From Salegentibacter sp. R32 (lineage in GTDB: Bacteria > Bacteroidota > Bacteroidia > Flavobacteriales > Flavobacteriaceae), in contig NZ_RXOM01000032.1 of the NCBI RefSeq assembly GCF_008692195.1, positions 1-64,000 of the forward strand: DNA of 64,000 nucleotides, in the 5' to 3' direction. Below are positions 7,618 through 16,324 of this stretch, in pieces; the stretch's first letter is position 1; every line of letters starts with the position of its first letter. The translations under genes and the position numbers were made by a program. The notes under the pieces are model-generated. The model was given only the letters and a program-made list of their open reading frames with translations. It did no database searches and was not told the origin of the DNA.

Positions 7618-7835
7618 TACCAATTATTCTTTACATCTTTCCAGTCCAAGACATCATCAGGATTATTTTTGTAGCTTTTCAGTCGTTTGTCAAGTTCTTT
7701 TTTGTGTTCGACAGGAACATCTTGATATGCTTCTTTCTCACGCTTTAAAACACGTTCTAAGGTATCTATAATGCTTTCTTTTTCAACACTAAATAGTTCC
7801 TTAATAAAATGATATTTCCGTGCTTCTAAATCCAT
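7617..7835 (-). CDS. Antitoxin of the ParE/RelE module
   Basis: This 72-residue, highly charged, helical protein (MDLEARKYHFIKELFSV...) ends in DDVLDWKDVKNNW. Size, acidic/basic composition and position directly before the toxin fit the short addiction-module antitoxins of Bacteroidota. The C-terminal part would wrap the toxin and the N-terminal part would form the dimer/DNA-contact region; that division is family inference. Its stop codon overlaps the toxin start by one base. The pair probably autoregulates from the AT-rich region upstream of 7835. Confidence 0.78.
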   Translation of the reverse strand: MDLEARKYHFIKELFSVEKESIIDTLERVLKREKEAYQDVPVEHKKELDKRLKSYKNNPDDVLDWKDVKNNW

Positions 7836-8050
7836 AATCGCTTTTTTTTCTTATTGTAAATATACAATTTTATGTCTTATAGTTTTAGGGGGTAGAGAAT
7901 AATCATAGGTGAATTTTAAGACATTTGAAGGTTATTTTCTGACTTCTGGAAATTCGTAACTATGGATATAGGAAATAAAAGGAACTCTTATATTCTGAAA
8001 TTTAACTAACATCTTTTGTGAAAATTGAAAGCAGCGTAGTTAGCTAGAAT

Positions 8051-9679
8051 TTACTTTACCTGAAAAGCTTTTGTCGTTCTTGGCTCGATGGTTGAATTAT
8101 CGTGGTCGTTATACTTTAAAAATTTTTTTCGAAGTCTCGTTATCGTTTTTTGATATTTTTTCTGCTGAATTAAATTGTGCTCCTGCGCCAAATCTGTGGA
8201 AAGGTCGTATAATTCGGTGGCTTCATTATCCCGATTGACCATCAATACGAGGTCACCTTCCCTAATAGCTCCGTCGTAAGCAAAGCCAGCTTGATAAATG
8301 ACGAAATCATGAAGTTTTTCATTTTTAGGTTGAGATCCGGTGAAAATAGGAAGTAAAGAAACCGCATCTTTTGCTTGGTCTTCCTGCATATTTTGTTGGG
8401 TAAGTTCGTACATCGTCGCGACCCAATCGTGCCCGATAATTAATTCATCAGAGGTGGTTCCCGGTTCAATTACAGAACCTGCCGGAGTACCATCGCCCCA
8501 TTTTGCAATAAACGGTACACGATGTCCGCCTTCATAAATGGAAGCTTTGTAATCCCTTAATGGGCCATTATTATCATGTTCGCGGTCTCCATAATGGGTA
8601 ACTTTTGGCCAAAGTGCGCCGTTGTCGCTGGTAAAGATAATTAGTGTATTCTCTAAAATATTTTCTTCTCTAAGTTGTTGAATAATTTTACCAACTTGTA
8701 AATCGAGTTCGTACAGCATATCAGAGGTTACCGCTCCTGTAACCCCAGAAACCTGCTCGTCGATGGTAGAAGGGTCGCCATCAAAATCGAATGGAGGCGT
8801 ATGAGGTACGTGAATCGCTTCCGAAGAAAAATAGAGCATAAAAGGTTGGGCCGTATTTTCTTTTTGGTGTTGGTCGATAAAGTGGGTTGCTGCATTGGTG
8901 AGTATAATTCCGGCTTGACTGGAATCGTAATCCAAATCGGCCCGTGCAGGGACTCTTCCCGCTTCTACAATTTCAGATAAACCATTCCCACTTACTTTAT
9001 AAAAACCGTTTGTTAATAAATGCGTACTAGAATTATCAGCAGGCTTATTAGGATTAATGGGTTTAAAGTTTCCGTTTTCAAAATAGGCATAAGGTTCATG
9101 CTGAATTCCGCTGAGCAAGCCCAACCAATAATCAAAACCATGTTCGTTTAAACCGTCATCGACACCCCGGCTAAAATCCATGGTATTCAGTTTATTTTTC
9201 TCCCGAATTATTTCTCCTTCCTCATTATAAACATCACCGCCCAAGTGCATCTTTCCAAAGAAAGCAGTGGTATAACCTGCATTTTGCATGATTTCGCCTA
9301 CGGTAATATGTCTTTCGGCTTCCGTTCGATTTCCGTTAACAGAAAAAGCGGAACTGTTATTCACATCCCAAGATCCGCCAGGTCTTCCATTACGATAAGG
9401 ATAGCTTCCCGTGAGTAAACTGTAACGGGAAGGGGCGCAAAGTGCCGCAGGGGAATGCGCATCGGTAAACAACATTCCTTGTTGGGCAAGGCTATCGATG
9501 TTAGGCGTGGGTACTTTCCCTCCATAAACTCCAATATCTCCATAACCTACATCATCGGCCAAGATAAAAACCACATTGGGTTTTTTGGGAAAATCTAATT
9601 TCTTTTCTTGAGAAAAAACATAAGTATTTATGGTAAATAAATTCAGAAATAAAATAATCGGAAAGAGGTTTAATTTCAT
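8051..9679 (-). CDS. S1-family sulfatase, secreted
   Basis: This 542-residue protein has a signal peptide (first 23 residues, ending VFSQ). It shows the sulfatase hallmarks: metal-binding ADDVGYGD (41-48), the formylglycine motif with C81 in CAPSR followed by YSLLTGSYPYR, FFGKMHLGG, and TSDNGALWP in the C-terminal half. C81 needs FGE conversion, and an FGE is encoded at 3162. It would remove sulfate esters from a glycan in the periplasm or at the surface. It lies after the GH97 gene but beyond a terminator, so it may have its own promoter. The natural substrate cannot be set from sequence. Confidence 0.9.
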   Translation of the reverse strand: MKLNLFPIILFLNLFTINTYVFSQEKKLDFPKKPNVVFILADDVGYGDIGVYGGKVPTPNIDSLAQQGMLFTDAHSPAALCAPSRYSLLTGSYPYRNGRPGGSWDVNNSSAFSVNGNRTEAERHITVGEIMQNAGYTTAFFGKMHLGGDVYNEEGEIIREKNKLNTMDFSRGVDDGLNEHGFDYWLGLLSGIQHEPYAYFENGNFKPINPNKPADNSSTHLLTNGFYKVSGNGLSEIVEAGRVPARADLDYDSSQAGIILTNAATHFIDQHQKENTAQPFMLYFSSEAIHVPHTPPFDFDGDPSTIDEQVSGVTGAVTSDMLYELDLQVGKIIQQLREENILENTLIIFTSDNGALWPKVTHYGDREHDNNGPLRDYKASIYEGGHRVPFIAKWGDGTPAGSVIEPGTTSDELIIGHDWVATMYELTQQNMQEDQAKDAVSLLPIFTGSQPKNEKLHDFVIYQAGFAYDGAIREGDLVLMVNRDNEATELYDLSTDLAQEHNLIQQKKYQKTITRLRKKFLKYNDHDNSTIEPRTTKAFQVK

Positions 9680-9737
9680 TTTAAATTGAATTAATTTATG
9701 GATTGAAAATTTGATTTTACTACAGTAATAAAAAAGA

Positions 9738-9765
9738 AAACCCTGAGCTTAAAGACTCAGGGTTT
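9738..9765 (-). terminator. Intrinsic terminator after the GH97 gene
   Basis: A perfect 10-bp stem aaaccctgag / ctcagggttt with an 8-nt loop has an AT-rich tail on the minus strand. It separates MFS-GH97 from the 8051 sulfatase. Confidence 0.75.
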
Positions 9766-9770
9766 AATTA

Positions 9771-11864
9771 TTATTGTTTTAAAATTGAAATGGCAACGCC
9801 GCCGCCTTTTGCTAGTTGTGCTTGATAAATGGTAGTCGAATTTACTTCAACTTCTTCAATGATATAAGCGGAAGGGTTTTTTTCAAAATCGGCCTCTTCA
9901 GCATCTTTATAAATCGTGGCTTTATAAGAAACCCCATCCTCTAAAAAGTCCATTGGGATTTCTAAGTTTCTCGCTTCTTCATCAGTCACACTTCCTATAA
10001 ACCAATTATCACTATCGCGTTGTTTTCGAGCGATGGTTATATAATCACCAATCTTTGCATCAATTACTTTGGTAGTTTCCCAATCAACCGCAACATCTTC
10101 TATAAACTGAAAAGCATCTTCGTACTTCGCATAATTTTCCGGTAAATCGGCCGCCATCTGCATTGGGCTATATAAAACCACATATAATGCCAATTGATTG
10201 GCTAAAGTAGATTGAATGGCTTGACCTTCACGATATTCAGCTAGATCGATCTGAAAAATTCCCGGGGTGTAATCTACCGGACCTCCCAAAATTCTGGTGA
10301 ACGGTAAAATAGTAGTGTGGGAGGGAGGGTTTTCATCTGCCCAGCCATTAAATTCCATTCCGCGAACACCTTCCCGAGTCATAAAATTGGGATAAGTTCT
10401 TCTTAAACCAGTTGCTTTAATAGGTTCATGGGCATCGATGGCCAACTGATGTTTAGCTGCGGTTTCAATCACTTTTTGATGATGGCGGACCATATATTGG
10501 CCGTGATGAAATTCGCCTTTGGGGACTAATCCGCCGGCATAACCGGTTTTAATGGCGTGAATGCCTAAATCTTCGTAAAACTGATAGGCTTTTTCCATTC
10601 GGTTTTCGTAATTATTGGCATCGCCGGAAGTTTCGTGATGACCAATAATTTCAATCCCATTTTCTTTAGCGGTATTGACTACTTTTTTGATATCAAAATC
10701 ATCATAGGTAGTGACAAAATCAAAGAAACCAATGGTGTCTTGTGCCCCCCAGTATTCCCAACCGGTGTTCCAGCCTTCAATCAATAAACCTTTGATGTCG
10801 TGTTTTTTGTTGAAGTCGATGTACTTCATCGCATTCTCCGTGGTAGCCCCATGCGTGGTGTACTTTCCTTCAGCATCTTTTCTTCCCCAAGTACTTTTTC
10901 CTAAATGCATTTCCCACCAAATTCCAGTATATTTCATTGGTTTGGCATAGGAAGTTACGTTTTCTAATTTATTAGGTTCATTAAGATTCAAAATAAGGTA
11001 ATTAGTCACTAAATCTTTGGCTTCTTCGTTAATCATGATACTTCGCCATGGGGAAACAAAAGGGGCTTTTGTTCTTACTTTATCGCCATTTTCCCAAGGA
11101 ACTAATTCTGTGTTGAAGGTATTGTTTTCAGTTAAACCAAGTGTCATCCCCGCATAATCGGTAAGATTGGCTTCGTGAATACTTACGTACCAACCTTTTT
11201 CGGTTTCCATCGTGATGGGAGTATTTACCGCGTGGAAATTGGTGATATTTCTATCGTGGCGTTGCGCATAACCTGCTTTTTGGGCATCGATTTCCGATAG
11301 TTTGGTTTCCGAATAGTTATATTCGTAACTATCGTAATCGGCAGGAATCCACCACGATTTATGATCGTTGGTAAGTTTAAATTGAGTAATTTCATCTGAA
11401 ATAACAAGCTCGCCTTTTAGATATTCCTGCTCTGGAATGTCGTATCGAAATCCAATTCCGTCATCAAAAACCCTAAAAATGATATTCAGTTTTCTAGGCT
11501 TTTCAGTAGTTTCTTCTAAGTTAACCTGAAGTTGTGTATGGTGGTCTTCAATAAGGCGTTGCTCACCCCACGGTTGTTCCCAAGTTTCGTTAATTTCAGT
11601 TTCTTCCACATTAGAAATTCTAAAATTTTTAGTCAACTCAGGTTGATTTTTAAACTTTAGGCCTAAATAAGAAGTATCGATAACAGTGGTATTGTTCTTC
11701 TTTACAAGATAGAAAGGTTTGCCGTTGTTATCTAATTGAAAGTAGACTTCTAACTTTCCGTCTGGGGAAGTAATAGAAGCTGTTGTTTGGTCTTGTTGTT
11801 TAGGTTCTTCAGCACATCCTGACAGAAGCAAGATAATGCTGAAGAAACTGACTAATTTTCTCAC
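9771..11864 (-). CDS. GH97 glycoside hydrolase (SusB-like, inverting type), lipoprotein
   Basis: This 697-residue protein has a lipoprotein signal (lipobox C17). It has the three-part GH97 plan: N-terminal beta-sandwich (about 30-300), a TIM barrel with GIWWEMH, IEGWNTGWEYW, HHETSGDANNYE and AIKTGYAGG, then a C-terminal beta domain. Glutamates E411 (HHETS), E480 (DAHEP) and E504 (RGMEF) match the base and acid residues of inverting SusB. The GYAGG segment lacks the Asp nucleophile expected of retaining members. This predicts an alpha-glucosidase acting on non-reducing ends. Its start overlaps the MFS gene stop by 4 nt, so uptake and hydrolysis are coupled. Confidence 0.9.
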   Translation of the reverse strand: MRKLVSFFSIILLLSGCAEEPKQQDQTTASITSPDGKLEVYFQLDNNGKPFYLVKKNNTTVIDTSYLGLKFKNQPELTKNFRISNVEETEINETWEQPWGEQRLIEDHHTQLQVNLEETTEKPRKLNIIFRVFDDGIGFRYDIPEQEYLKGELVISDEITQFKLTNDHKSWWIPADYDSYEYNYSETKLSEIDAQKAGYAQRHDRNITNFHAVNTPITMETEKGWYVSIHEANLTDYAGMTLGLTENNTFNTELVPWENGDKVRTKAPFVSPWRSIMINEEAKDLVTNYLILNLNEPNKLENVTSYAKPMKYTGIWWEMHLGKSTWGRKDAEGKYTTHGATTENAMKYIDFNKKHDIKGLLIEGWNTGWEYWGAQDTIGFFDFVTTYDDFDIKKVVNTAKENGIEIIGHHETSGDANNYENRMEKAYQFYEDLGIHAIKTGYAGGLVPKGEFHHGQYMVRHHQKVIETAAKHQLAIDAHEPIKATGLRRTYPNFMTREGVRGMEFNGWADENPPSHTTILPFTRILGGPVDYTPGIFQIDLAEYREGQAIQSTLANQLALYVVLYSPMQMAADLPENYAKYEDAFQFIEDVAVDWETTKVIDAKIGDYITIARKQRDSDNWFIGSVTDEEARNLEIPMDFLEDGVSYKATIYKDAEEADFEKNPSAYIIEEVEVNSTTIYQAQLAKGGGVAISILKQ

Positions 11865-13267
11865 GATTTATGTTTTTTAATCCAAAGTTGACGTACGTCT
11901 TTTAAGTCGCGACCTTTGGTTTCCGGTACGAATTTCCAGACAAATAATGACATGGCGATACAGCTTACCCCGTAAATCCAGTAAGGGAAGGTTCCGTTAC
12001 TCATTTCAAAAACGGCACTTTCTTTATCCATCATCATCGGGAAGGTTTGCGATACTAAATAGTTAAATAACCATTGGGCTGCTACGGCAATCCCCATAGC
12101 GATTCCTCTTACCCTGTCTGGGAAAATTTCTGATAGCAATACCCAAGTTACCGGGCCCCAAGTCATCGCGAAACCTGCAATAAATAGTAAAATACCTACT
12201 ACAGCGATTAAGCTGAATTGTTGTGTGTAAACATCGTAGGTTAACAAAGCGAGTGCAATTGCCATCACAAAACCTCCTAAGATTAAAAGTGGTTTTCTTC
12301 CCCATTTATCTACAGAGAAAATGGCAATGATGGTAAATGCGAAGTTAACCACGGCAATTAAAATGTTTTGAAAGATGGCACTTTCAGCAGTATTTCCAAG
12401 GGCTTCAAAAATAGAGGAACCGTAATATAAAATTGCATTAATTCCTGTAAGTTGTTGGAAAATAGAAAGCATTACCCCCACAAAAATAGCAAAGCCTAAT
12501 CCTTTAAAAGCCCCCCAACTGCTACTTTGTTTTTCTTCTAGGGACTCTTCAATTTCTTTTACTTTTTGTTGAGCTACTTCATTACTGTAACCTAATTTTT
12601 CTAACGCTACAATAGCGTGATTGTACTTTTCTTTAATAACGAACCAACGGGGAGAACCGGGCACAAAAAATAAAAGGATAAAGAATAAAACCGCCGGAAT
12701 AATTTCTAAAGCAAACATATAGCGCCATCCTTCATCTGTATTCCATTGGCTTAGGGTTTCTGTGTTTACCTCTCCAGTAATCATGGATGCTGAAAGATGA
12801 TTTCCTACCCAATAGTTGGCAAAGAAAACCACTAAGAATCCGGTAACAATGGCCATTTGGTTAAGGGAAACCATCGCGCCCCGTTTTTCTTTTGGGGAAA
12901 CTTCTGATATGTACATTGGGGAAAGCAAAGAGGCTAAGCCAATCCCGACACCTCCTAAAATTCTGTAAATAGAAAGTCCCAATAGCGAATCTGCCAAGGC
13001 ACTCCCAACAGCCGAAATGGAAAATAGAAAAGCGGCGAGTAATAAGGATTTTTTTCTACCGATAGCTTCTGCTAAAATTCCGGCGCCAAGTCCGCCAAAA
13101 ATACAACCGATTAATGCGGAACCTACGGCCCAGCCTTGTTCTGCGGTAGAAAAATCGAAATAATCTTTAAAATAAAGTTGTGCTCCGTTAATTACCCCTG
13201 TATCGTACCCAAATAAGAAACCTCCCAGGGTAGATATAATAATGGGTAAAATTAATTTTCTGCTCAT
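11861..13267 (-). CDS. MFS sugar porter (proton-coupled sugar uptake)
   Basis: This 468-residue protein has twelve predicted membrane spans and the sugar-porter signatures GGFLFGYDTGVINGA (15-29), GRKKS after the second span, PMYISEVSPKEKRG after the sixth-span region, QQLTGINAILYYG in the seventh and PETKGR near the C-terminus. Members import hexoses, pentoses or disaccharides across the inner membrane with protons. In this locus it would carry sugars released by the GH3, GH97 and GH144 enzymes; which one is not decided by sequence. It begins a two-gene transcript with the GH97 gene after the terminator at 13466-13499. Confidence 0.92.
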   Translation of the reverse strand: MSRKLILPIIISTLGGFLFGYDTGVINGAQLYFKDYFDFSTAEQGWAVGSALIGCIFGGLGAGILAEAIGRKKSLLLAAFLFSISAVGSALADSLLGLSIYRILGGVGIGLASLLSPMYISEVSPKEKRGAMVSLNQMAIVTGFLVVFFANYWVGNHLSASMITGEVNTETLSQWNTDEGWRYMFALEIIPAVLFFILLFFVPGSPRWFVIKEKYNHAIVALEKLGYSNEVAQQKVKEIEESLEEKQSSSWGAFKGLGFAIFVGVMLSIFQQLTGINAILYYGSSIFEALGNTAESAIFQNILIAVVNFAFTIIAIFSVDKWGRKPLLILGGFVMAIALALLTYDVYTQQFSLIAVVGILLFIAGFAMTWGPVTWVLLSEIFPDRVRGIAMGIAVAAQWLFNYLVSQTFPMMMDKESAVFEMSNGTFPYWIYGVSCIAMSLFVWKFVPETKGRDLKDVRQLWIKKHKS

Positions 13268-13465
13268 AATGATGATTGTGTTTGTGTAATAAGTTTGAAC
13301 ACGTAAATATAGGAGTTAAAATACTCTTATTACTTCACTTGATAAAAAAATCTATTACTCCGTTTATAGTGAATTTTAATTTTTGAGAATTTGTTATATG
13401 ATCAAAAATGAATGTCTTTTTATTTCTATTCTATCTTATTTAAGATTATAAATTTATTATGAAAT

Positions 13466-13499
13466 AAATGGGAGATTGAAAAGTTACTATCTCCCATTT
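13466..13499 (-). terminator. Intrinsic terminator at the end of the PUL enzyme block
   Basis: An 11-bp perfect stem (aaatgggagat / atctcccattt, 12-nt loop) lies about 30 bp after the 13531 gene stop on the minus strand. Confidence 0.7.
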
Positions 13500-13530
13500 T
13501 ATAATATACTATCTATTATTTTACGGAAAC

Positions 13531-14451
13531 TTATTTTATAATAAGTTTTTTGGTTTGTTCTGAGTGGTCTGTGCTTATTTTTAAAATGTATATTCCTGAA
13601 GCTAATGAAGCATTGTTGTTTTGTTTGTTCCAAGTTGTAGTAACTTTTCCTGCGGAAACTTGTTCATTAATTAATGTACTTATTAACTGCCCTCTTAAAT
13701 TGTATAATTGAACGTTTAGGTGAGAAGATTCAATTAAATTTAAGGATAGTTCAAATTGGTCTTCCACAGGGTTTGGATAGATGCTAATATTATTAATAAA
13801 AGATTCATTTTCCACGGACATCTGGGTAGTTTCAATAAGTTTAAAAGCTCCAATATAAGCATAACCGGCTCCATTAGCGTTGTTAGGGCCTTTACTTACA
13901 TTTAATACAATATTACCTGATGAATCTGGTTGTATATTTTCGATCAAAACTGTTTCTGAATTATTATCAGAAGGGTTTAGGTATCCAACTTCAGTATTTG
14001 CTCCTACCAATTCATATTGCGTTTCTCTATTTTCAGTTGCACCGGCTCTAGCTGCAAAAATTTCAAAACTATAATAATTTGAAGTATTTAAACCTGAAAG
14101 AGTTATAGCTCCGGTTTCATTACTTCCATCTTGTACATAATAGGAATCATTAGTTGCCGTAGCAGGAAAACCTAAATTGGAATCTGGAGTGGTAGAACCA
14201 GAACCATTTCCTGCAACAAAATTATCGGTAACTTCAAATGAGTAAGTAGAAGCATTACCTTGATCATCAAGAAAATTGGAGATACCTGTTTCCCAATCTG
14301 TAGAGAAATGATTATTCCAGTTACCTGTACTTACGTACTGGGTTTCCGAATTATAATTTAAATCGAAATTATAAGTGGTTTGTGCAAAACCTGAAGCACC
14401 GAGCATACCTGCTACAAATAATAAAAATTTTTGAGTAATTGTTTTCATCAT
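13531..14451 (-). CDS. T9SS-sorted secreted protein with a possible carbohydrate-binding module
   Basis: This 306-residue protein has a signal peptide (ending ASGFAQ). A beta-rich module of about 190 residues (about 25-215) includes STGNWNNHFS, SGSTTPDSNLGFP, LNTSNYYSFEIFAAR and ETQYELVG. A type A T9SS sorting domain follows (SIYPNPVEDQFEL ... KKLIIK, about 222-306). The same N-terminal module is fused to an esterase in the adjacent gene, so it probably binds or positions a glycan; that is inference from context. It is the last gene of the enzyme block, 3 bp after the SGNH gene. No catalytic residues are apparent. Confidence 0.75.
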   Translation of the reverse strand: MMKTITQKFLLFVAGMLGASGFAQTTYNFDLNYNSETQYVSTGNWNNHFSTDWETGISNFLDDQGNASTYSFEVTDNFVAGNGSGSTTPDSNLGFPATATNDSYYVQDGSNETGAITLSGLNTSNYYSFEIFAARAGATENRETQYELVGANTEVGYLNPSDNNSETVLIENIQPDSSGNIVLNVSKGPNNANGAGYAYIGAFKLIETTQMSVENESFINNISIYPNPVEDQFELSLNLIESSHLNVQLYNLRGQLISTLINEQVSAGKVTTTWNKQNNNASLASGIYILKISTDHSEQTKKLIIK

Positions 14452-14454
14452 AAA

Positions 14455-16284
14455 TTAATTTAAAATTAAACGTTTTGTTAATTGTTTGTTATGATTAATA
14501 ATAGACAGAAAGTATATTCCGTTTTCGAGATTCCCTCTAGACCAAGTAGCTTTTTGATTGGTAAGGTTGAGGGTGTTGGTGAAGACTTTTTTTCCTAAAA
14601 TATCGAAGATTTCAAGCTTAATTTCATTTCCTGTAAATTGATCGCTTTCAATCGTACAAAAATTAGAAGCGGGGTTAGGATATAACTTTATGCTGTGACT
14701 GCTTATAAAATTTTCTATATCTAATACTGCGTTTTTTACTTGGGTATGAATATCCATCCCAATCACACGCTGAAATAAAATTTCGTGCGCTGCATCATTC
14801 ATATGAACCCCATCAACATCATAAGCCGGTAAAATTGCGTTATTGTTTGCATTACCAAAGCCAGTCCAGAAATCGATGGTGTGGTTACCAAACAAAGTAT
14901 AGGTTTCATCGACCATGGCTAGCTGAATGGCTAGATTGTTACTGCCCAAAGCAAAGTCACGTGGTTGCGGAGTGGTTACCCATAGCATACTATTTTCTGT
15001 TGCAGCAGCATTAGCAATAAGGTTGTAATTGCTTACTTGGTCTGCAACAGGATAACCACTGGCAGCATCGTTTGATGGGAGATTAATAATAATTGCTGTA
15101 GGATCTAAACTAATAGCTTTAGTGATATTTTTATTAGTATTTACAGTTCTATTTACACCAGCAGGAATTGTTGTACCTGTAGGTAAAATATTATACGTAG
15201 CAAAACCGCCCTGGGCTAGATTAACAACTTCATATCTGGTGTCCATTTCTGTTAAATAAGTATTGTATCGTGCAACCCAAGCGTTGTTAGCATCTGATGG
15301 CCCTGTACCGGCAGCAGTTGATGAGCCTAAAATTACAATCTTAAAGACCTCTCCCTTATCTGCAATGACTTTAAAGGTGTTATCACTGGTATCGGTTTCA
15401 CCTTCTCCAGAAATACGAACTAATGCATTCGTGGTAATTTTGTTAGGTACTATCATATCATAATACTGAGTGTTTCCTGGAGCCGTAGCAATGGTTGACC
15501 AACTTGATCCATTATCTGAAGAAAACTCAACTAACATATTTGGTACAGAAATACTTTCCCATTTAATTCTTACTGTTTTTCCTGCTTCCCAAATATGGCC
15601 TCCATTTGGATAGGTTAATGTTAATTCCGGATCTGGGTCGGTATTTGAAATAGGCGAGCTACTTTCTATTAATTGTATGGCCCCTAGATAATAAAAACCG
15701 AAACCATTATTATTGTTAGGACCTGGCTTTGCTGTAAAATTAATTTCTCCATTACTATTGGGCTGGATGTTTAAAATAGTTGCCGTATTGGAAGTATTAT
15801 TAGCAGGATTTAAAGCTTCTGAGTCTGTTGTAGAGCCCGTCACCGTATATAAGGTTTCACGGTTATCTGAAACTCCTGTTCTTGAACTAAATACAGAAAA
15901 AGAATAGTATTTATTAGGGTCTAAATTGGATAATGTAAAACCACCAGTGGCATTTATATTTCCATTAAAACCAGCATCGGTTGCACCAAAAAAGCTGTCC
16001 CTAGAAGCTGATGAAACAAAAGGTAATCCACTGTTAGGAGAAGTTGTTCCATTGCCATTAATATGATCAAAAGAATCGGTAAGTGTGAAAGTGATGCCCA
16101 TGCTAACCCCAGCATCATTAATTAGAGTAGTGGTTACTCCTGTTTCGTTCTGATCACTTACTACTATATTATTCCAATTTCCAGAAGAAGTATGTGAAGA
16201 ACCTCCGAAATCGATATAGGCGTAGTCCTGGCCAAAAGATATAAGGCCGGTAAAAACTGCAAAAATGAGTAATAGTTTCTTCAT
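14455..16284 (-). CDS. SGNH/GDSL esterase with shared N-terminal module and T9SS sorting domain
   Basis: This 609-residue protein has a signal peptide (ending SFGQ) and a module at about 20-210 homologous to the next gene (SSGNWNNI, PNSGLPFVSSASRDSFF, NKYYSFSVFSSR, ETLYTVTG). An Ig-like segment follows at about 215-310 (YPNGGHIWEAGKTVRIKWES). The SGNH hydrolase domain (about 312-530) has block I GSSTAAGTG with the catalytic Ser, the Gly block NLAQGGFATY, the Asn block NLPSNDAA and DVDGVHMND with the Asp/His pair. The protein ends in a T9SS type A domain (KLYPNPASN...). It probably removes acyl groups from the PUL glycan at the cell surface. It sits 40 bp after the GH3 gene. Confidence 0.87.
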   Translation of the reverse strand: MKKLLLIFAVFTGLISFGQDYAYIDFGGSSHTSSGNWNNIVVSDQNETGVTTTLINDAGVSMGITFTLTDSFDHINGNGTTSPNSGLPFVSSASRDSFFGATDAGFNGNINATGGFTLSNLDPNKYYSFSVFSSRTGVSDNRETLYTVTGSTTDSEALNPANNTSNTATILNIQPNSNGEINFTAKPGPNNNNGFGFYYLGAIQLIESSSPISNTDPDPELTLTYPNGGHIWEAGKTVRIKWESISVPNMLVEFSSDNGSSWSTIATAPGNTQYYDMIVPNKITTNALVRISGEGETDTSDNTFKVIADKGEVFKIVILGSSTAAGTGPSDANNAWVARYNTYLTEMDTRYEVVNLAQGGFATYNILPTGTTIPAGVNRTVNTNKNITKAISLDPTAIIINLPSNDAASGYPVADQVSNYNLIANAAATENSMLWVTTPQPRDFALGSNNLAIQLAMVDETYTLFGNHTIDFWTGFGNANNNAILPAYDVDGVHMNDAAHEILFQRVIGMDIHTQVKNAVLDIENFISSHSIKLYPNPASNFCTIESDQFTGNEIKLEIFDILGKKVFTNTLNLTNQKATWSRGNLENGIYFLSIINHNKQLTKRLILN

Positions 16285-16324
16285 AATTTTGTTTGTTTTA
16301 GTTAATAATCATTGAACTTCATTC

